A DNA stretch of 64,000 nucleotides from Bradyrhizobium nivariense (lineage in GTDB: Bacteria; Pseudomonadota; Alphaproteobacteria; Rhizobiales; Xanthobacteraceae): positions 124,001 to 188,000 of the forward strand of contig NZ_JARVWW010000010.1 in assembly GCF_029846715.1 (NCBI RefSeq). The letters run 5' to 3'. The notes beneath the pieces were generated by a model. That model ran no database searches, had not been told where the DNA came from, and saw nothing but the letters and a program-made list of their open reading frames with translations. A program made the translations under genes and the position numbers. This document shows positions 55,371-63,897 of this stretch, one piece after another. Each line of letters begins with the position of its first letter. Within the stretch, counting starts at the first letter, position 1.

Positions 55371-56458
55371 TGTGAGGACCGGACCAGCCGCTCCGCAGGC
55401 CCTGCCGATTGGCGCGCCCGGACGCGCGGGATCACCTCCAGCGCAAAGCGTCGCATCTCGGCCTCGAACGGCTGGAATTGCAGCATGAAGAGCTCGATGC
55501 CGGCGGCATGGAACGCCTCGATGCGGGCCGCGACCTCGTCATAGCTGCCGACCAGTCCCGCCGCCGTGCCGCCATTGCTGCCGACGCGCGCCGTCTTCTG
55601 CATGGTCTGCATCATGACAACCTTGGGGTCGGTATTCTGCTTCTGGATCGCCTTCATCGGCGCATCCTTTGCGGCAAGGCTGAGCAGCCGCTCATGATCG
55701 GCATCCGCCTGCTCCCGGGTTTCGCGCGCGATGACAAAAGCAGAGAGGCCGAAGCGCAATGGCGGCGCCGCACCGCGCGGACGCGCCGCGACATCGGCGA
55801 TCAGGTTGGCCACATCCTCCAGCGGCTGGCCGTTGATGAACCAGACGTCGCCGTGGCCGGCGACCAGATCGCGCGCTGGCTCGGATTCACCGCCGACATA
55901 GATGGCCGGGCGCTTGCGATAGAGACTGGTCGGACGCAGCGCATAATCGGTGACGCTGAAATGTTCACCGCTGAAATTAAGCCGCTCGCCCTCCATCAAG
56001 CGGGAGACGACCGAGATCCACTCCTTGCCGTAGGCATAACGGGCATCATGCTCCGGGAAGCCGATCCCAGCTTTTTCCAATTCGGGGCGGTTCCAGGCGT
56101 TGACCAGATTGATCGCAAACCGGCCGCGGCTGATGTTCTCGATTCCGAGCGCGAGCTTTGCCAGCACCACGGGATGATAGAGATAGGGCTTGATGGCGGC
56201 GATGGTCTCGATCCGCTTTGTCAGCGCCGCGATCGCCGCGGCAGCACTCCAGGCCTCGAGCTGATCGAGGTCTTCCTGATGCGGATTGATGGTGTGCTGC
56301 GCGATCAGCGTGGAGTCGTAGCCGAGCTCCTCGGCCGCCAGCACCAAGTCCCGATTGCGCTCCCAGGACGCATCATAAGGCTCTTCCGGGTCCTGGTGTG
56401 CGGCCCGCGGGCCATGCACCAGCGCCCAGATCCCGAAGCGAAGCGGCGCAGTCGCCAT
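55367..56458 (-). CDS. LLM-class flavin-dependent monooxygenase (SfnG/SsuD-like)
   Basis: A 363-residue luciferase-like monooxygenase. Blocks typical of SfnG/SsuD-type enzymes are ISRGRFAINLVNAWNRPELE, GFPEHDARYAYGKEWISVV, YVGGESEPARDL and LVGSYDEVAARIEAFHAAGI. SfnG uses FMNH2 to convert dimethylsulfone to methanesulfinate, so a sulfone or sulfonate substrate is plausible. ATG 56458 (MATAPLRFG) is the likely start. The stop shares a CTAG palindrome with the convergent DszA-like gene. It is divergent from the ssuC-led operon. Confidence 0.85.
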   Translation of the reverse strand: MATAPLRFGIWALVHGPRAAHQDPEEPYDASWERNRDLVLAAEELGYDSTLIAQHTINPHQEDLDQLEAWSAAAAIAALTKRIETIAAIKPYLYHPVVLAKLALGIENISRGRFAINLVNAWNRPELEKAGIGFPEHDARYAYGKEWISVVSRLMEGERLNFSGEHFSVTDYALRPTSLYRKRPAIYVGGESEPARDLVAGHGDVWFINGQPLEDVANLIADVAARPRGAAPPLRFGLSAFVIARETREQADADHERLLSLAAKDAPMKAIQKQNTDPKVVMMQTMQKTARVGSNGGTAAGLVGSYDEVAARIEAFHAAGIELFMLQFQPFEAEMRRFALEVIPRVRARQSAGPAERLVRSSH

Positions 56459-56520
56459 CGTGCTCTCCCGTGACTTTCCCAACTCATGCCAGCAAGCTTC
56501 TGCCGGCCATTGTCATGCCT

Positions 56521-56549
56521 TCTCGCCAATGCTTGAGGCGAGATCAAGC
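56521..56549. promoter_or_regulatory. Overlapping inverted repeats in the ssuC-operon upstream region
   Basis: tctcgcc / ggcgaga (56521-56543) overlaps gcttga / tcaagc (56531-56549), between two divergent organosulfur units. This could be an operator for a shared regulator; none is encoded next to it. Confidence 0.35.
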
Positions 56550-56647
56550 ACGCCCGAGACCAAAAGATGTTCTTTGTCGCGGACCCGCACTGCGACGGCA
56601 GCAGATCACTCCGGAGCGAACGACAATTGAAATAGCGGTCTATTTCT

Positions 56648-57568
56648 GTGGGCGCAAATTCGTGGGACATTTTACAGAGAACGAGGTCGCACGTCTTGAG
56701 CAATATCGAACTGAGCCAAATCGACCGCACGGTGATCGGTGCGGATGGCGGCCTGCCGTCGCAAAGCAGCGACAAATCGCGCGCATCGGCAGATAGGCTT
56801 GGCGCTCGCGGCCTTTTGCTGCTGTCCTGGCTTGCACCCGTGCTGCTGGTCATCGTCTGGGAAGCGCTCGCGCAGGCGGGATCACTCTCGCCCCAGGTGC
56901 TGCCCGCGCCGAGCAAGGTGATCCGCACGGCGTACAAGCTTGTCACCACCGGAACCCTACTGAACGATCTCGGCGTGAGCCTGCTGCGCGCGGCGGCGGG
57001 ATTCGCGCTCGGCTCGGCGGTCGGCGGCGCCCTCGGCATCCTGGTCGGCTTCTCGCGGATCGCGGAAGCTGTGATCGATCGCAGCGTGCAGATGATCCGG
57101 GCCATCCCTTTTCTCGCTTCGCTGCCTTTGGTCATCGTCTGGCTCGGCGTCGGCGAAGCGGAGAAGATCTTCCTGGTGGCGCTTGGCGTCACCTTCCCGA
57201 TCTACATCAACACCGTGCTTGGTATCCGGCAGGTCGACCCCAAGCTGCTCGAGCTCGGTCGGGTCCAGGGTCTAAGCTCGCTTCAACTGATCCGCCGCAT
57301 CATCCTTCCCGGCGCGCTGCCGTCGATCCTGACCGGCGTGCGCTATGCGCTGGCCACGGCGTGGCTCGCGCTGGTGGTGGCGGAAACCATCGGCGCACAA
57401 TCTGGCATCGGCTTTCTCGCGATGGATGCGCGCGAATTCCTGCGTACCGACGTGATCATCCTGACGATCGTGATCTATGCGCTGATCGGCATCGCGGCCG
57501 ATTCCATTGCCCGCTTGCTCGAAAGGCGCCTGCTCGCCTGGCATCCGAACTATGGAGCGGCGCGATGA
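56648..57568 (+). CDS. ssuC: Sulfonate-type ABC transporter permease (SsuC)
   Basis: A 306-residue permease with six or so membrane helices. Family blocks are SLSPQVLPAPSKVIRTAYKL, IGAQSGIGFLAMDAREFLRT and the EAA loop ELGRVQGLSSLQLIRRIILP. The start is a GTG at 56648; a TTG at 56696 (LSNIELSQ) is a reasonable alternative. Its stop overlaps the ssuB start (ATGA). First gene of the six-gene organosulfur operon. Confidence 0.9.
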   Translation: MGANSWDILQRTRSHVLSNIELSQIDRTVIGADGGLPSQSSDKSRASADRLGARGLLLLSWLAPVLLVIVWEALAQAGSLSPQVLPAPSKVIRTAYKLVTTGTLLNDLGVSLLRAAAGFALGSAVGGALGILVGFSRIAEAVIDRSVQMIRAIPFLASLPLVIVWLGVGEAEKIFLVALGVTFPIYINTVLGIRQVDPKLLELGRVQGLSSLQLIRRIILPGALPSILTGVRYALATAWLALVVAETIGAQSGIGFLAMDAREFLRTDVIILTIVIYALIGIAADSIARLLERRLLAWHPNYGAAR

Positions 57569-58293
57569 ACGTTCATGTCGCTCCGCGTCACGCCGCGTCA
57601 TCCGAATCCGGACCGGCTGTCGTCGTCAGCAATCTCGTGCGCAGCTATGGCAGCCGCGTCGTCATCGAGAAGCTGAACCTGCGCATCGAGCGCGGCGAGT
57701 TCGTTGCCTTGCTGGGCGAAAGCGGCTGCGGCAAGACCACGCTGCTGCGGGCCCTCGCCGGCCTCGATTCCATCCAGGGCGGCCGCATCGCTGCGCCCCG
57801 GCGGCCGGCGGTCGTGTTTCAGGAACATCGGCTGCTGCCCTGGGACAATCTCTGGCGCAACGTGGCGCTCGGCATGCAGGCATCGGACGCGCGCGAACGC
57901 GCCGCTGAAGCGCTGACAGAGGTCGGCCTCGGCGATCGGCTCGACGACTGGCCGCGCAATCTCTCCGGCGGACAGGCCCAGCGCGTCGCCCTTGCCCGCG
58001 CGCTGGTGCAACAGCCCGAGCTTCTGCTGCTCGACGAGCCGTTTGCGGCGCTCGATGCGCTCACCCGCATCCGCATGCACGAGCTCGTCCGCGAACTCGT
58101 CGCCAATCATCAGCCGGGCGTCCTGCTCGTCACCCACGATGTCGACGAGGCGATCACTCTGGCCGATCGAATCCTTGTGATGCGCAACGGCGCGATCGCC
58201 TTCGAGCATCGCGCGGCGCGCGACGGCTCGACATCCATCTCGCGCGCGGAGCTCCTCGTTGAGCTCGGTGTGATTTCTCATTCTCCCAACTAG
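57565..58293 (+). CDS. ssuB: Sulfonate-type ABC transporter ATP-binding protein (SsuB)
   Basis: A 242-residue ATPase with Walker A GESGCGKTTLLRALAG, the Q-loop VVFQEHRLLPWDN, signature LSGGQAQRVALARAL, Walker B LLLLDEPFAALD and VTHDVDEA. This matches SsuB. Coupled to ssuC by the ATGA overlap and followed by ssuA in 19 bases. Confidence 0.92.
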   Translation: MNVHVAPRHAASSESGPAVVVSNLVRSYGSRVVIEKLNLRIERGEFVALLGESGCGKTTLLRALAGLDSIQGGRIAAPRRPAVVFQEHRLLPWDNLWRNVALGMQASDARERAAEALTEVGLGDRLDDWPRNLSGGQAQRVALARALVQQPELLLLDEPFAALDALTRIRMHELVRELVANHQPGVLLVTHDVDEAITLADRILVMRNGAIAFEHRAARDGSTSISRAELLVELGVISHSPN

Positions 58294-58312
58294 GTTGCCC
58301 CGAAAGGCCGAT

Positions 58313-59317
58313 ATGTCCGACTCTTCAATCGCCAAACCATCCCGGCGCAGCTTCCTCGGCTCCGCAGCCTTCGGCATCGGCGCGCTCGCCGGCATGAACA
58401 TCAGCGAATTCGCCCACGCCGCGCCCGGCCGCACCACCGACACGGTCCGCCTGACCTGGGGCCTGGGCGGCCTCAATCTGATCGCCAAGGAGCGCGGCGA
58501 GTTCGAGAAACAGCTGGCCAAGGACGGCATCAAGGTCGAATGGCTCGGCCCCTTCCCGAACCATGCGCCGACCTTGCAGGCCGTCACCGGCGGCAGCGCC
58601 GACTTCAGCTTCGGCGGCAGCACCACGCCGGCGCTGGCCGCCATCATTGCCGGCTCGCCCTTGGTGTTCACGCAGTTCGTGGTGTACGAGCCACGCACCA
58701 CCGCGATTATCGCCAAGGATGGTTCCGGCATCGACAAGATCGAGGACCTCGTCGGCAAGTCGGTCGCGGTCAATCGCTCGGGCCTCGGCGAATTCCTGCT
58801 GGTGGCCGCGCTCGAGAAACACAAGGTCGACCGTTCCGCGGTCAAGTTCGTCTACCTCAATCCGCCCGATGCCGCGCCGGCACTTGCCGCCGGCAAAGTC
58901 GACGCCTGGTCGATGTGGAGCCCCGGCGTCGACATCGCCCGGCTCGAATACAAGGCGCACGATATCTTCCTCGAAGGCCGCGACCTCGAATTCCAGATCG
59001 ACTACACCTCCTACCTCACCACCCGCAAATTCGCGACCGACAACCCTGCGCTGGTCCGCGCCGTGACTGACGCGTTCCGCGCCGAGGGCAAGTGGGTCTC
59101 GGAGAACAGCAAGGACGCCGAGTACATCGCGCAGAAGGCGGGGAAATACAGCGACGAGGTTCGCGACCAGTTTATCGCGCTGAAACGCCAGTATCGCTAC
59201 TTCGCGGTCAACGACGAGCAATTCATCGGCGAGTTGCAAAAGGCCGCCGACTGGCTCGTCGCCCGCAAGGTTTTGCCCGAGCCGGTCAAGGTGACCGATC
59301 ATCTCGCCCAGCTCTAA
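58313..59317 (+). CDS. ssuA: SsuA-like substrate-binding protein with Tat-type leader
   Basis: A 334-residue binding protein. The leader SRRSFLGSAAFGIGALAG fits a Tat signal ending near AHAAPG. Family blocks are GSADFSFGGSTTPALAAIIA, LVGKSVAVNRSGLGEFLLVA and KVDAWSMWSPGVDIARLE. ATG 58313 (MSDSS) follows AAAGG. With ssuCB it completes one importer. Confidence 0.92.
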   Translation: MSDSSIAKPSRRSFLGSAAFGIGALAGMNISEFAHAAPGRTTDTVRLTWGLGGLNLIAKERGEFEKQLAKDGIKVEWLGPFPNHAPTLQAVTGGSADFSFGGSTTPALAAIIAGSPLVFTQFVVYEPRTTAIIAKDGSGIDKIEDLVGKSVAVNRSGLGEFLLVAALEKHKVDRSAVKFVYLNPPDAAPALAAGKVDAWSMWSPGVDIARLEYKAHDIFLEGRDLEFQIDYTSYLTTRKFATDNPALVRAVTDAFRAEGKWVSENSKDAEYIAQKAGKYSDEVRDQFIALKRQYRYFAVNDEQFIGELQKAADWLVARKVLPEPVKVTDHLAQL

Positions 59318-59340
59318 GACCATTCTAACAGGCCAAGACA

Positions 59341-60573
59341 ATGAACAAGACCGTATCCGCCCCCTCCCTGAACGCGTCCGAGCCGCTCAAGACCGGCTCG
59401 CCGGAACTGGAGGCGCTCCTCAACCAGATCGCGGAGGGCGCGAGCGATCGCGAGCGCGACCGCGTGCTGCCTTTCGACGTGATCGATCTCATTCGCCGCG
59501 CCCGCCTCGGCGCCTTGCGACTCCCCGTCAGCGCTGGCGGCGCCAACAGCACGATCCGCGATCTCTTCGCTTTCGTCATCCGGCTCGGCGAGGCCGACGC
59601 CAATGTCGCGCATATCCTGCGCAACCATTTCAGCGTGGTCGAGCGGCTGGTGCGTAACCCCAAGGACGAGCAGAGCCGGCAATGGCAGAAAGCGGTTGCC
59701 GAGGGCGCCATCATCGGGCTTGCGACGACCGAGCTTGAAAGCCCGCGCGTCGGCAATGTGACGCCGGGCACGACCTTCACGCCGGACGGCAGCGGCGACT
59801 ACCTGCTGAACGGCACCAAATATTACAGCACCGGCACCCTGTATTCGGACTACGTCCTTGTACGAGCGGCCGATCCATCCGGCGCGACCGGTGCCACGAT
59901 CGTGCCGATCAAGCGCGACGGTATAGAGCTCGTGGACGATTGGGACGGGCTCGGGCAGCGGCTCACGGCGACCGGCACCACGCACTTCCGTAACGTCAAG
60001 GTCAAGCGCGAGGAGGTCGTGTTCGACACGCCGGACGGCGGCTATGGCGTGCCCTATTCCAACACGTTTGCGCAGCTGTTTCTGACGGCGATCGTTGCGG
60101 GCATTGCGCGTGCGACGCTGCGGGATGCGACAGCCCTGGTCCGCTCGCGCAAGCGTACGTTCTACTATGCACCGACCGAGATCCCGACCGACGATCCGCT
60201 CCTGCAACAGACGGTTGGTCAGATCGCCAGCGGCGCCTTTGCGGCCGAAACCGTCGTGCTCGCGGCCGCCGAGGCGCTGGACATCGCGACCGACGCATTC
60301 GATGCCGGCGCTGCGAACGCGGCAGACTCTGCGCACACGGCCGCCCTGCTCTCGGCCAAAGCAAAGATCATCGCCGACGATTTCGCCATCCGCGGCGGCA
60401 GCCTGCTGTTCGACGTCGGTGGCGCGTCAGCCACCAAGAAGGTCACGAACTTCGATCGTCACTGGCGCAATGCGCGGACGCTGTCGTCGCATAACCCGAC
60501 GACCTACAAGGCGCGCTCGATCGGGGAACACGAAATCAACGGCACACCATTGCCGGCGAAGGGCTTCTTCTAA
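59341..60573 (+). CDS. DszC/SfnC-like acyl-CoA-dehydrogenase-fold flavin monooxygenase
   Basis: A 410-residue protein of the acyl-CoA dehydrogenase fold that aligns best, as I read it, with dibenzothiophene monooxygenase DszC and SfnC-type proteins. Shared blocks are DYLLNGTKYYSTGTLYSDYV, VDDWDGLGQRLTATGTTHFR (then NVKV) and NFDRHWRNARTLSSHNP. His96 (RNHF) corresponds to DszC His92 and His384 (SSHNP) to His391; the DszC Ser163 position is Thr. No acyl-CoA catalytic Glu is evident. It would use reduced flavin from the next gene to oxygenate an organosulfur compound. Confidence 0.82.
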   Translation: MNKTVSAPSLNASEPLKTGSPELEALLNQIAEGASDRERDRVLPFDVIDLIRRARLGALRLPVSAGGANSTIRDLFAFVIRLGEADANVAHILRNHFSVVERLVRNPKDEQSRQWQKAVAEGAIIGLATTELESPRVGNVTPGTTFTPDGSGDYLLNGTKYYSTGTLYSDYVLVRAADPSGATGATIVPIKRDGIELVDDWDGLGQRLTATGTTHFRNVKVKREEVVFDTPDGGYGVPYSNTFAQLFLTAIVAGIARATLRDATALVRSRKRTFYYAPTEIPTDDPLLQQTVGQIASGAFAAETVVLAAAEALDIATDAFDAGAANAADSAHTAALLSAKAKIIADDFAIRGGSLLFDVGGASATKKVTNFDRHWRNARTLSSHNPTTYKARSIGEHEINGTPLPAKGFF

Positions 60574-60620
60574 GCAGGAAGGCGCCGGCATTCGACGGTC
60601 CGACGCAAGGAGAGACAATC

Positions 60621-61193
60621 ATGGGAAGGTCGGACATCCATCTCGTCACCGACAGCAACGAGATCGAAGAGCAGTTTCGCGGAGTCATGCGCCGCCTCGC
60701 CGGCGGCGTTAGCATCATCACCGCCGGGCGTGACGAAGACATCACGGGAATGACTGTCACGTCCCTGACATCGCTCAGCGCGAGCCCGCCGCGCCTGCTC
60801 GTCAGCGTCAACAGGCAGGCCTCGTCATTTGCCCCGATCGAGCGTCATCGGGTGTTTGGGGTCAACATCCTCGGGTCCGAGCAGCAGGAACTGGCGAGCC
60901 GGTTCAGCAATGGCCGGCTCAAGGGGGCACAACGCTATGAAGGCGTATCCTGGAGGGCCGGGGCATCGGGCGTGCCTCTGCTCGGCAATTCACTGGCAAC
61001 GATCGAGTGCCAGGTCGAGGAGATCATCGAGCGACACTCGCATGGGATCATCGTCGGCAGCATTCTGAGCTTCGAACTGTCGCCCCAGCTGTCGGGGCTG
61101 GTATACTGGAACGGCCAATACATCGAGATCAAGCACGACGTCGATCTGGATCTGCTCGCCGAGATCAGCATCCCCCTGGCGCATGTCAGGTAG
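60621..61193 (+). CDS. NAD(P)H:flavin reductase (flavin reductase-like domain)
   Basis: A 190-residue HpaC/DszD-type reductase. Core blocks are FRGVMRRLAGGVSIITAG, DITGMTVTSLTSLSASPPRL, LVSVNRQASSFAPI and FGVNILGSEQQELASRFSNG, with a late HSHGIIVGSI. It supplies free reduced FMN/FAD to the flavin monooxygenases of this window. It lies 48 bases behind the DszC-like gene. Confidence 0.9.
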   Translation: MGRSDIHLVTDSNEIEEQFRGVMRRLAGGVSIITAGRDEDITGMTVTSLTSLSASPPRLLVSVNRQASSFAPIERHRVFGVNILGSEQQELASRFSNGRLKGAQRYEGVSWRAGASGVPLLGNSLATIECQVEEIIERHSHGIIVGSILSFELSPQLSGLVYWNGQYIEIKHDVDLDLLAEISIPLAHVR

Positions 61194-61242
61194 CGACGAT
61201 CCTGCCGCCTCTCGATATTCGGAATCGCTAAGCGAGGGCAGC

Positions 61243-62178
61243 ATGAAACGCGGAATTCCACCGGCTGATCACACCGCGCCGGAGTCGACACCGAGGCGAT
61301 GGCAGCTCGACCGGATCGTCGCGGAGCTGCGCGTCTCGCGTGAGGAAACCCACAGCATTCGCAAGGACGGCGAGGCGCGGCAAGCCCCGTCGCGCGAAGC
61401 GCTGGAGGCGATCCTCAACGGCCTCACCGCAGCATTGTTTCCACGGCATTACGGTCGTTCCGAGCTCGATGGCGAGAATATCGACTATTTCGTCGGAAAT
61501 AGCCTCAGTGTTGCCCTGGACTCGCTGTGCGACCAGATCCATCGCGGCGCCCTCTTCATCGGCGACGAGCTCACCGCCGGCTTCCGGCGCGAGGACGCGG
61601 TCGAACTGACACGGACCTTCGCCTCGCGACTGCCGCCCGTACGCGGGCTCCTCATCAACGACCTCAGGGCCGCCTTCGTCGGCGACCCCGCCGCCAGGAA
61701 TTTTCCGGAGATCCTGATCGGCTATCCCGGAATGACCGCGATCATCCACCATCGTCTTGCCCATATCCTGCATGGCCTCGGTGCCCGGCTTGTCGCTCGC
61801 CTCGTCGCCGAGATTGCGCACACTCGCACCGGGATCGACATTCATCCCGGCGCCAGCATCGGCTCGGGCTTCTTCATCGACCACGGCACCGGTGTCGTGA
61901 TCGGCGAGACCGCCATCATCGGCGACAACGTCCGCGTCTATCAGGCCGTCACGCTGGGCGCCCGTCACTTTCCGACGGACGAAGAAGGTAGTTTGATCAA
62001 GGGCGACGCCCGCCACCCGATCGTGGAAGACGACGTTGTCATCTATGCGGGCGCGACGATTTTGGGCCGGATCACCATCGGCCGCGGATCGACGATCGGC
62101 GGCAACGTCTGGGTGACCCAGGACGTGCCGCCGAACAGCATCGTGACCCAGGCAACGGCCCGCAACAAGCCCGGCTAG
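61243..62178 (+). CDS. Serine O-acetyltransferase (EpsC/CysE type)
   Basis: A 311-residue left-handed beta-helix acetyltransferase making O-acetylserine. The hexapeptide region runs TRTGIDIHPGASIGSGFFID, HGTGVVIGETAIIGDNVRVY, then TLGARHFPTDEEGSLIKGD and GNVWVTQDVPPNS. The N-terminal helical half (about 170 residues) is the EpsC form. ATG 61243 follows GAGGG. Placement at the end of a desulfonation operon links freed sulfur to cysteine synthesis. Its stop shares CTAG with the convergent permease. Confidence 0.9.
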   Translation: MKRGIPPADHTAPESTPRRWQLDRIVAELRVSREETHSIRKDGEARQAPSREALEAILNGLTAALFPRHYGRSELDGENIDYFVGNSLSVALDSLCDQIHRGALFIGDELTAGFRREDAVELTRTFASRLPPVRGLLINDLRAAFVGDPAARNFPEILIGYPGMTAIIHHRLAHILHGLGARLVARLVAEIAHTRTGIDIHPGASIGSGFFIDHGTGVVIGETAIIGDNVRVYQAVTLGARHFPTDEEGSLIKGDARHPIVEDDVVIYAGATILGRITIGRGSTIGGNVWVTQDVPPNSIVTQATARNKPG

Positions 62179-63044
62179 GCCGTCGCCGGGCTCTTCCAGC
62201 GCATCAATCGGCGCTCCAGAGCCTCGAGGAATGCGTTGAAGACGAGACCGATCACGGTAATGCCGAGGATGCCGAAGTACATCTGCGGGATCAGAAAGCT
62301 GTATTGGCTATTGATGATCAGGTAGCCGAGCCCGGACTTGGCGCCGATCATCTCGGACGCCACCAGCACCAGCATCGCCGATGCGCTCGCCAGGCGGATC
62401 CCGACGAAGATCGTCGGCAGCGATGCCGGCAGGATGACCTTCCGGAACAACTGGCTCGGCGTCGCCCCCATCGTCCGCGCCGACTTGACCAGAAGCGGAT
62501 CAACCTGGCGGACCGCGGCAATCGTGTTCAGCAGCAGCGGCCAGGCGCAGCTGTAAACCACCATGGTGACTTTCGACAGTTCGCCGATACCAAGCAAAAG
62601 GATGAACACTGGCAGCAGTGCCAGCGGTGCAGTGTTGCGAGCAATCTCGATGATCTGGTTCAGGAAGTTACCGAGCCGAGCGTACCATCCGGTGACCAGC
62701 CCCAGCGGAACCATTAGCGCCACCGCAATCAGAAAGCCGCTGAGCGCCCGGAGCAGACTTGCGGCGACATCGTCGTAGAGCTCTCCCGACTGTGCAAGCT
62801 GCCAGCCCGCCGCGATCACCTCCGAGAACGGTGGCAGGAACGTTACGTCCACCAGCCCGAGCCGCGGCACGGCCTCCCAGACCGCCAGAAACAGCAGCAC
62901 CAGCAGCGATCGTTGCCCGATGACGCCGAACCATCGCACAATGCCGCCCGTCGCCGCGGTGATCGCACCGCCGCGCAGCGCGGCCCGATCCTTCGGGCTC
63001 CCCTCGGCCAGCTCCAGCAGCGTCAGCATCTCCAGATTAGACAT
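62175..63044 (-). CDS. ABC transporter permease, SsuC/TauC/NrtB type
   Basis: A 289-residue permease with six membrane segments. Blocks are VDVTFLPPFSEVIAAGWQLA, NTAPLALLPVFILLLGIGEL, the EAA loop KSARTMGATPSQLFRKVILP and MIGAKSGLGYLIINSQYSFL. Its start overlaps the ATPase stop by eight bases, as in a coupled operon. Substrate is likely a sulfonate or related anion. Confidence 0.9.
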   Translation of the reverse strand: MSNLEMLTLLELAEGSPKDRAALRGGAITAATGGIVRWFGVIGQRSLLVLLFLAVWEAVPRLGLVDVTFLPPFSEVIAAGWQLAQSGELYDDVAASLLRALSGFLIAVALMVPLGLVTGWYARLGNFLNQIIEIARNTAPLALLPVFILLLGIGELSKVTMVVYSCAWPLLLNTIAAVRQVDPLLVKSARTMGATPSQLFRKVILPASLPTIFVGIRLASASAMLVLVASEMIGAKSGLGYLIINSQYSFLIPQMYFGILGITVIGLVFNAFLEALERRLMRWKSPATA

Positions 63045-63897
63045 GAACCAGTTCCTTCGCCTTGGCGACCTGCGCGCCGTCAGGTGCTGAGCCCGGGATT
63101 CCTTGCGCCTTCAACACTTCATCGCGCAACAAGGACCAGACCTCGTGCCGCACCTCCCCAAACGCGGGAAGCGAACGCACATCCTCGGTCTCGCTGTGCA
63201 GCTCATCGGGAATATCGACGATCTGCTTGATGCGTCCGGGCCGCGACGTCATCACGGCCACGCGCTGGCCAAGGACAACGGCTTCGTCGATACCGTGAGT
63301 GATGAAGACGATCGTCTTTCCGGTGCTGCGCCAGATCCGCAAGAGCTCACCTTGAAGGGTCTCGCGCGTCTGCGCGTCGAGCGCCGCGAACGGTTCGTCC
63401 ATCAGCAGCACCTCGGGGTCGTAAGCGAGGCTGCGAGCGATCGCAACACGTTGCTTCATGCCTCCGGAGAGCTCGTGCGGATGGCGGTCGGCGAAGCCGG
63501 ACAGCCCGACCAGATCGAGGTAATGCAGCGCCTTTTCCCGCCGCTCCCTGGCTCTCACGCCCGCGATATCCAGCCCGAACTCCACGTTCTGCGCGGCCGT
63601 TCGCCAGGGAAACAGCGCATATTGCTGGAACACGATGCCGCGATCGCGCGCCGGTCCCACGATCGGCTTGCCGTCGAGCAGGATGCGCCCGCTGCTCGGC
63701 GCCGTCAGGCCGCCAAGCAGATCCAGCAAGGTCGACTTGCCGCAGCCGCTCGGCCCGACCAGCGCCAGAAATTCGCCGTCACGAACGTCCAGCGTGATGT
63801 CGTCCAACGCGGTGAAGCTCTGCGCCGACCCGCCATCCCTGCCGCGAACCAAGAACTCCTTGCGGACATGCTCGAAGCGGATCTTGGCCGTCGTCAT
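63037..63897 (-). CDS. ABC transporter ATP-binding protein, TauB/SsuB/NrtD type
   Basis: A 286-residue ATPase: Walker A GPSGCGKSTLLDLLGG, signature LSGGMKQRVAIARSL, Walker B VLLMDEPFAALDAQTR and ITHGIDEAV (His-switch variant HG for HD). The tail SRPGRIKQIVDIPDELHSE is characteristic. Its ATG overlaps the upstream binding-protein stop (ATGA). Confidence 0.92.
   Translation of the reverse strand: MTTAKIRFEHVRKEFLVRGRDGGSAQSFTALDDITLDVRDGEFLALVGPSGCGKSTLLDLLGGLTAPSSGRILLDGKPIVGPARDRGIVFQQYALFPWRTAAQNVEFGLDIAGVRARERREKALHYLDLVGLSGFADRHPHELSGGMKQRVAIARSLAYDPEVLLMDEPFAALDAQTRETLQGELLRIWRSTGKTIVFITHGIDEAVVLGQRVAVMTSRPGRIKQIVDIPDELHSETEDVRSLPAFGEVRHEVWSLLRDEVLKAQGIPGSAPDGAQVAKAKELVHV

Noticed and set aside
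57598..58845. 415-codon minus-strand frame opposite ssuB/ssuA
   Set aside because: Composition is that of antisense translation and it overlaps two clear genes.
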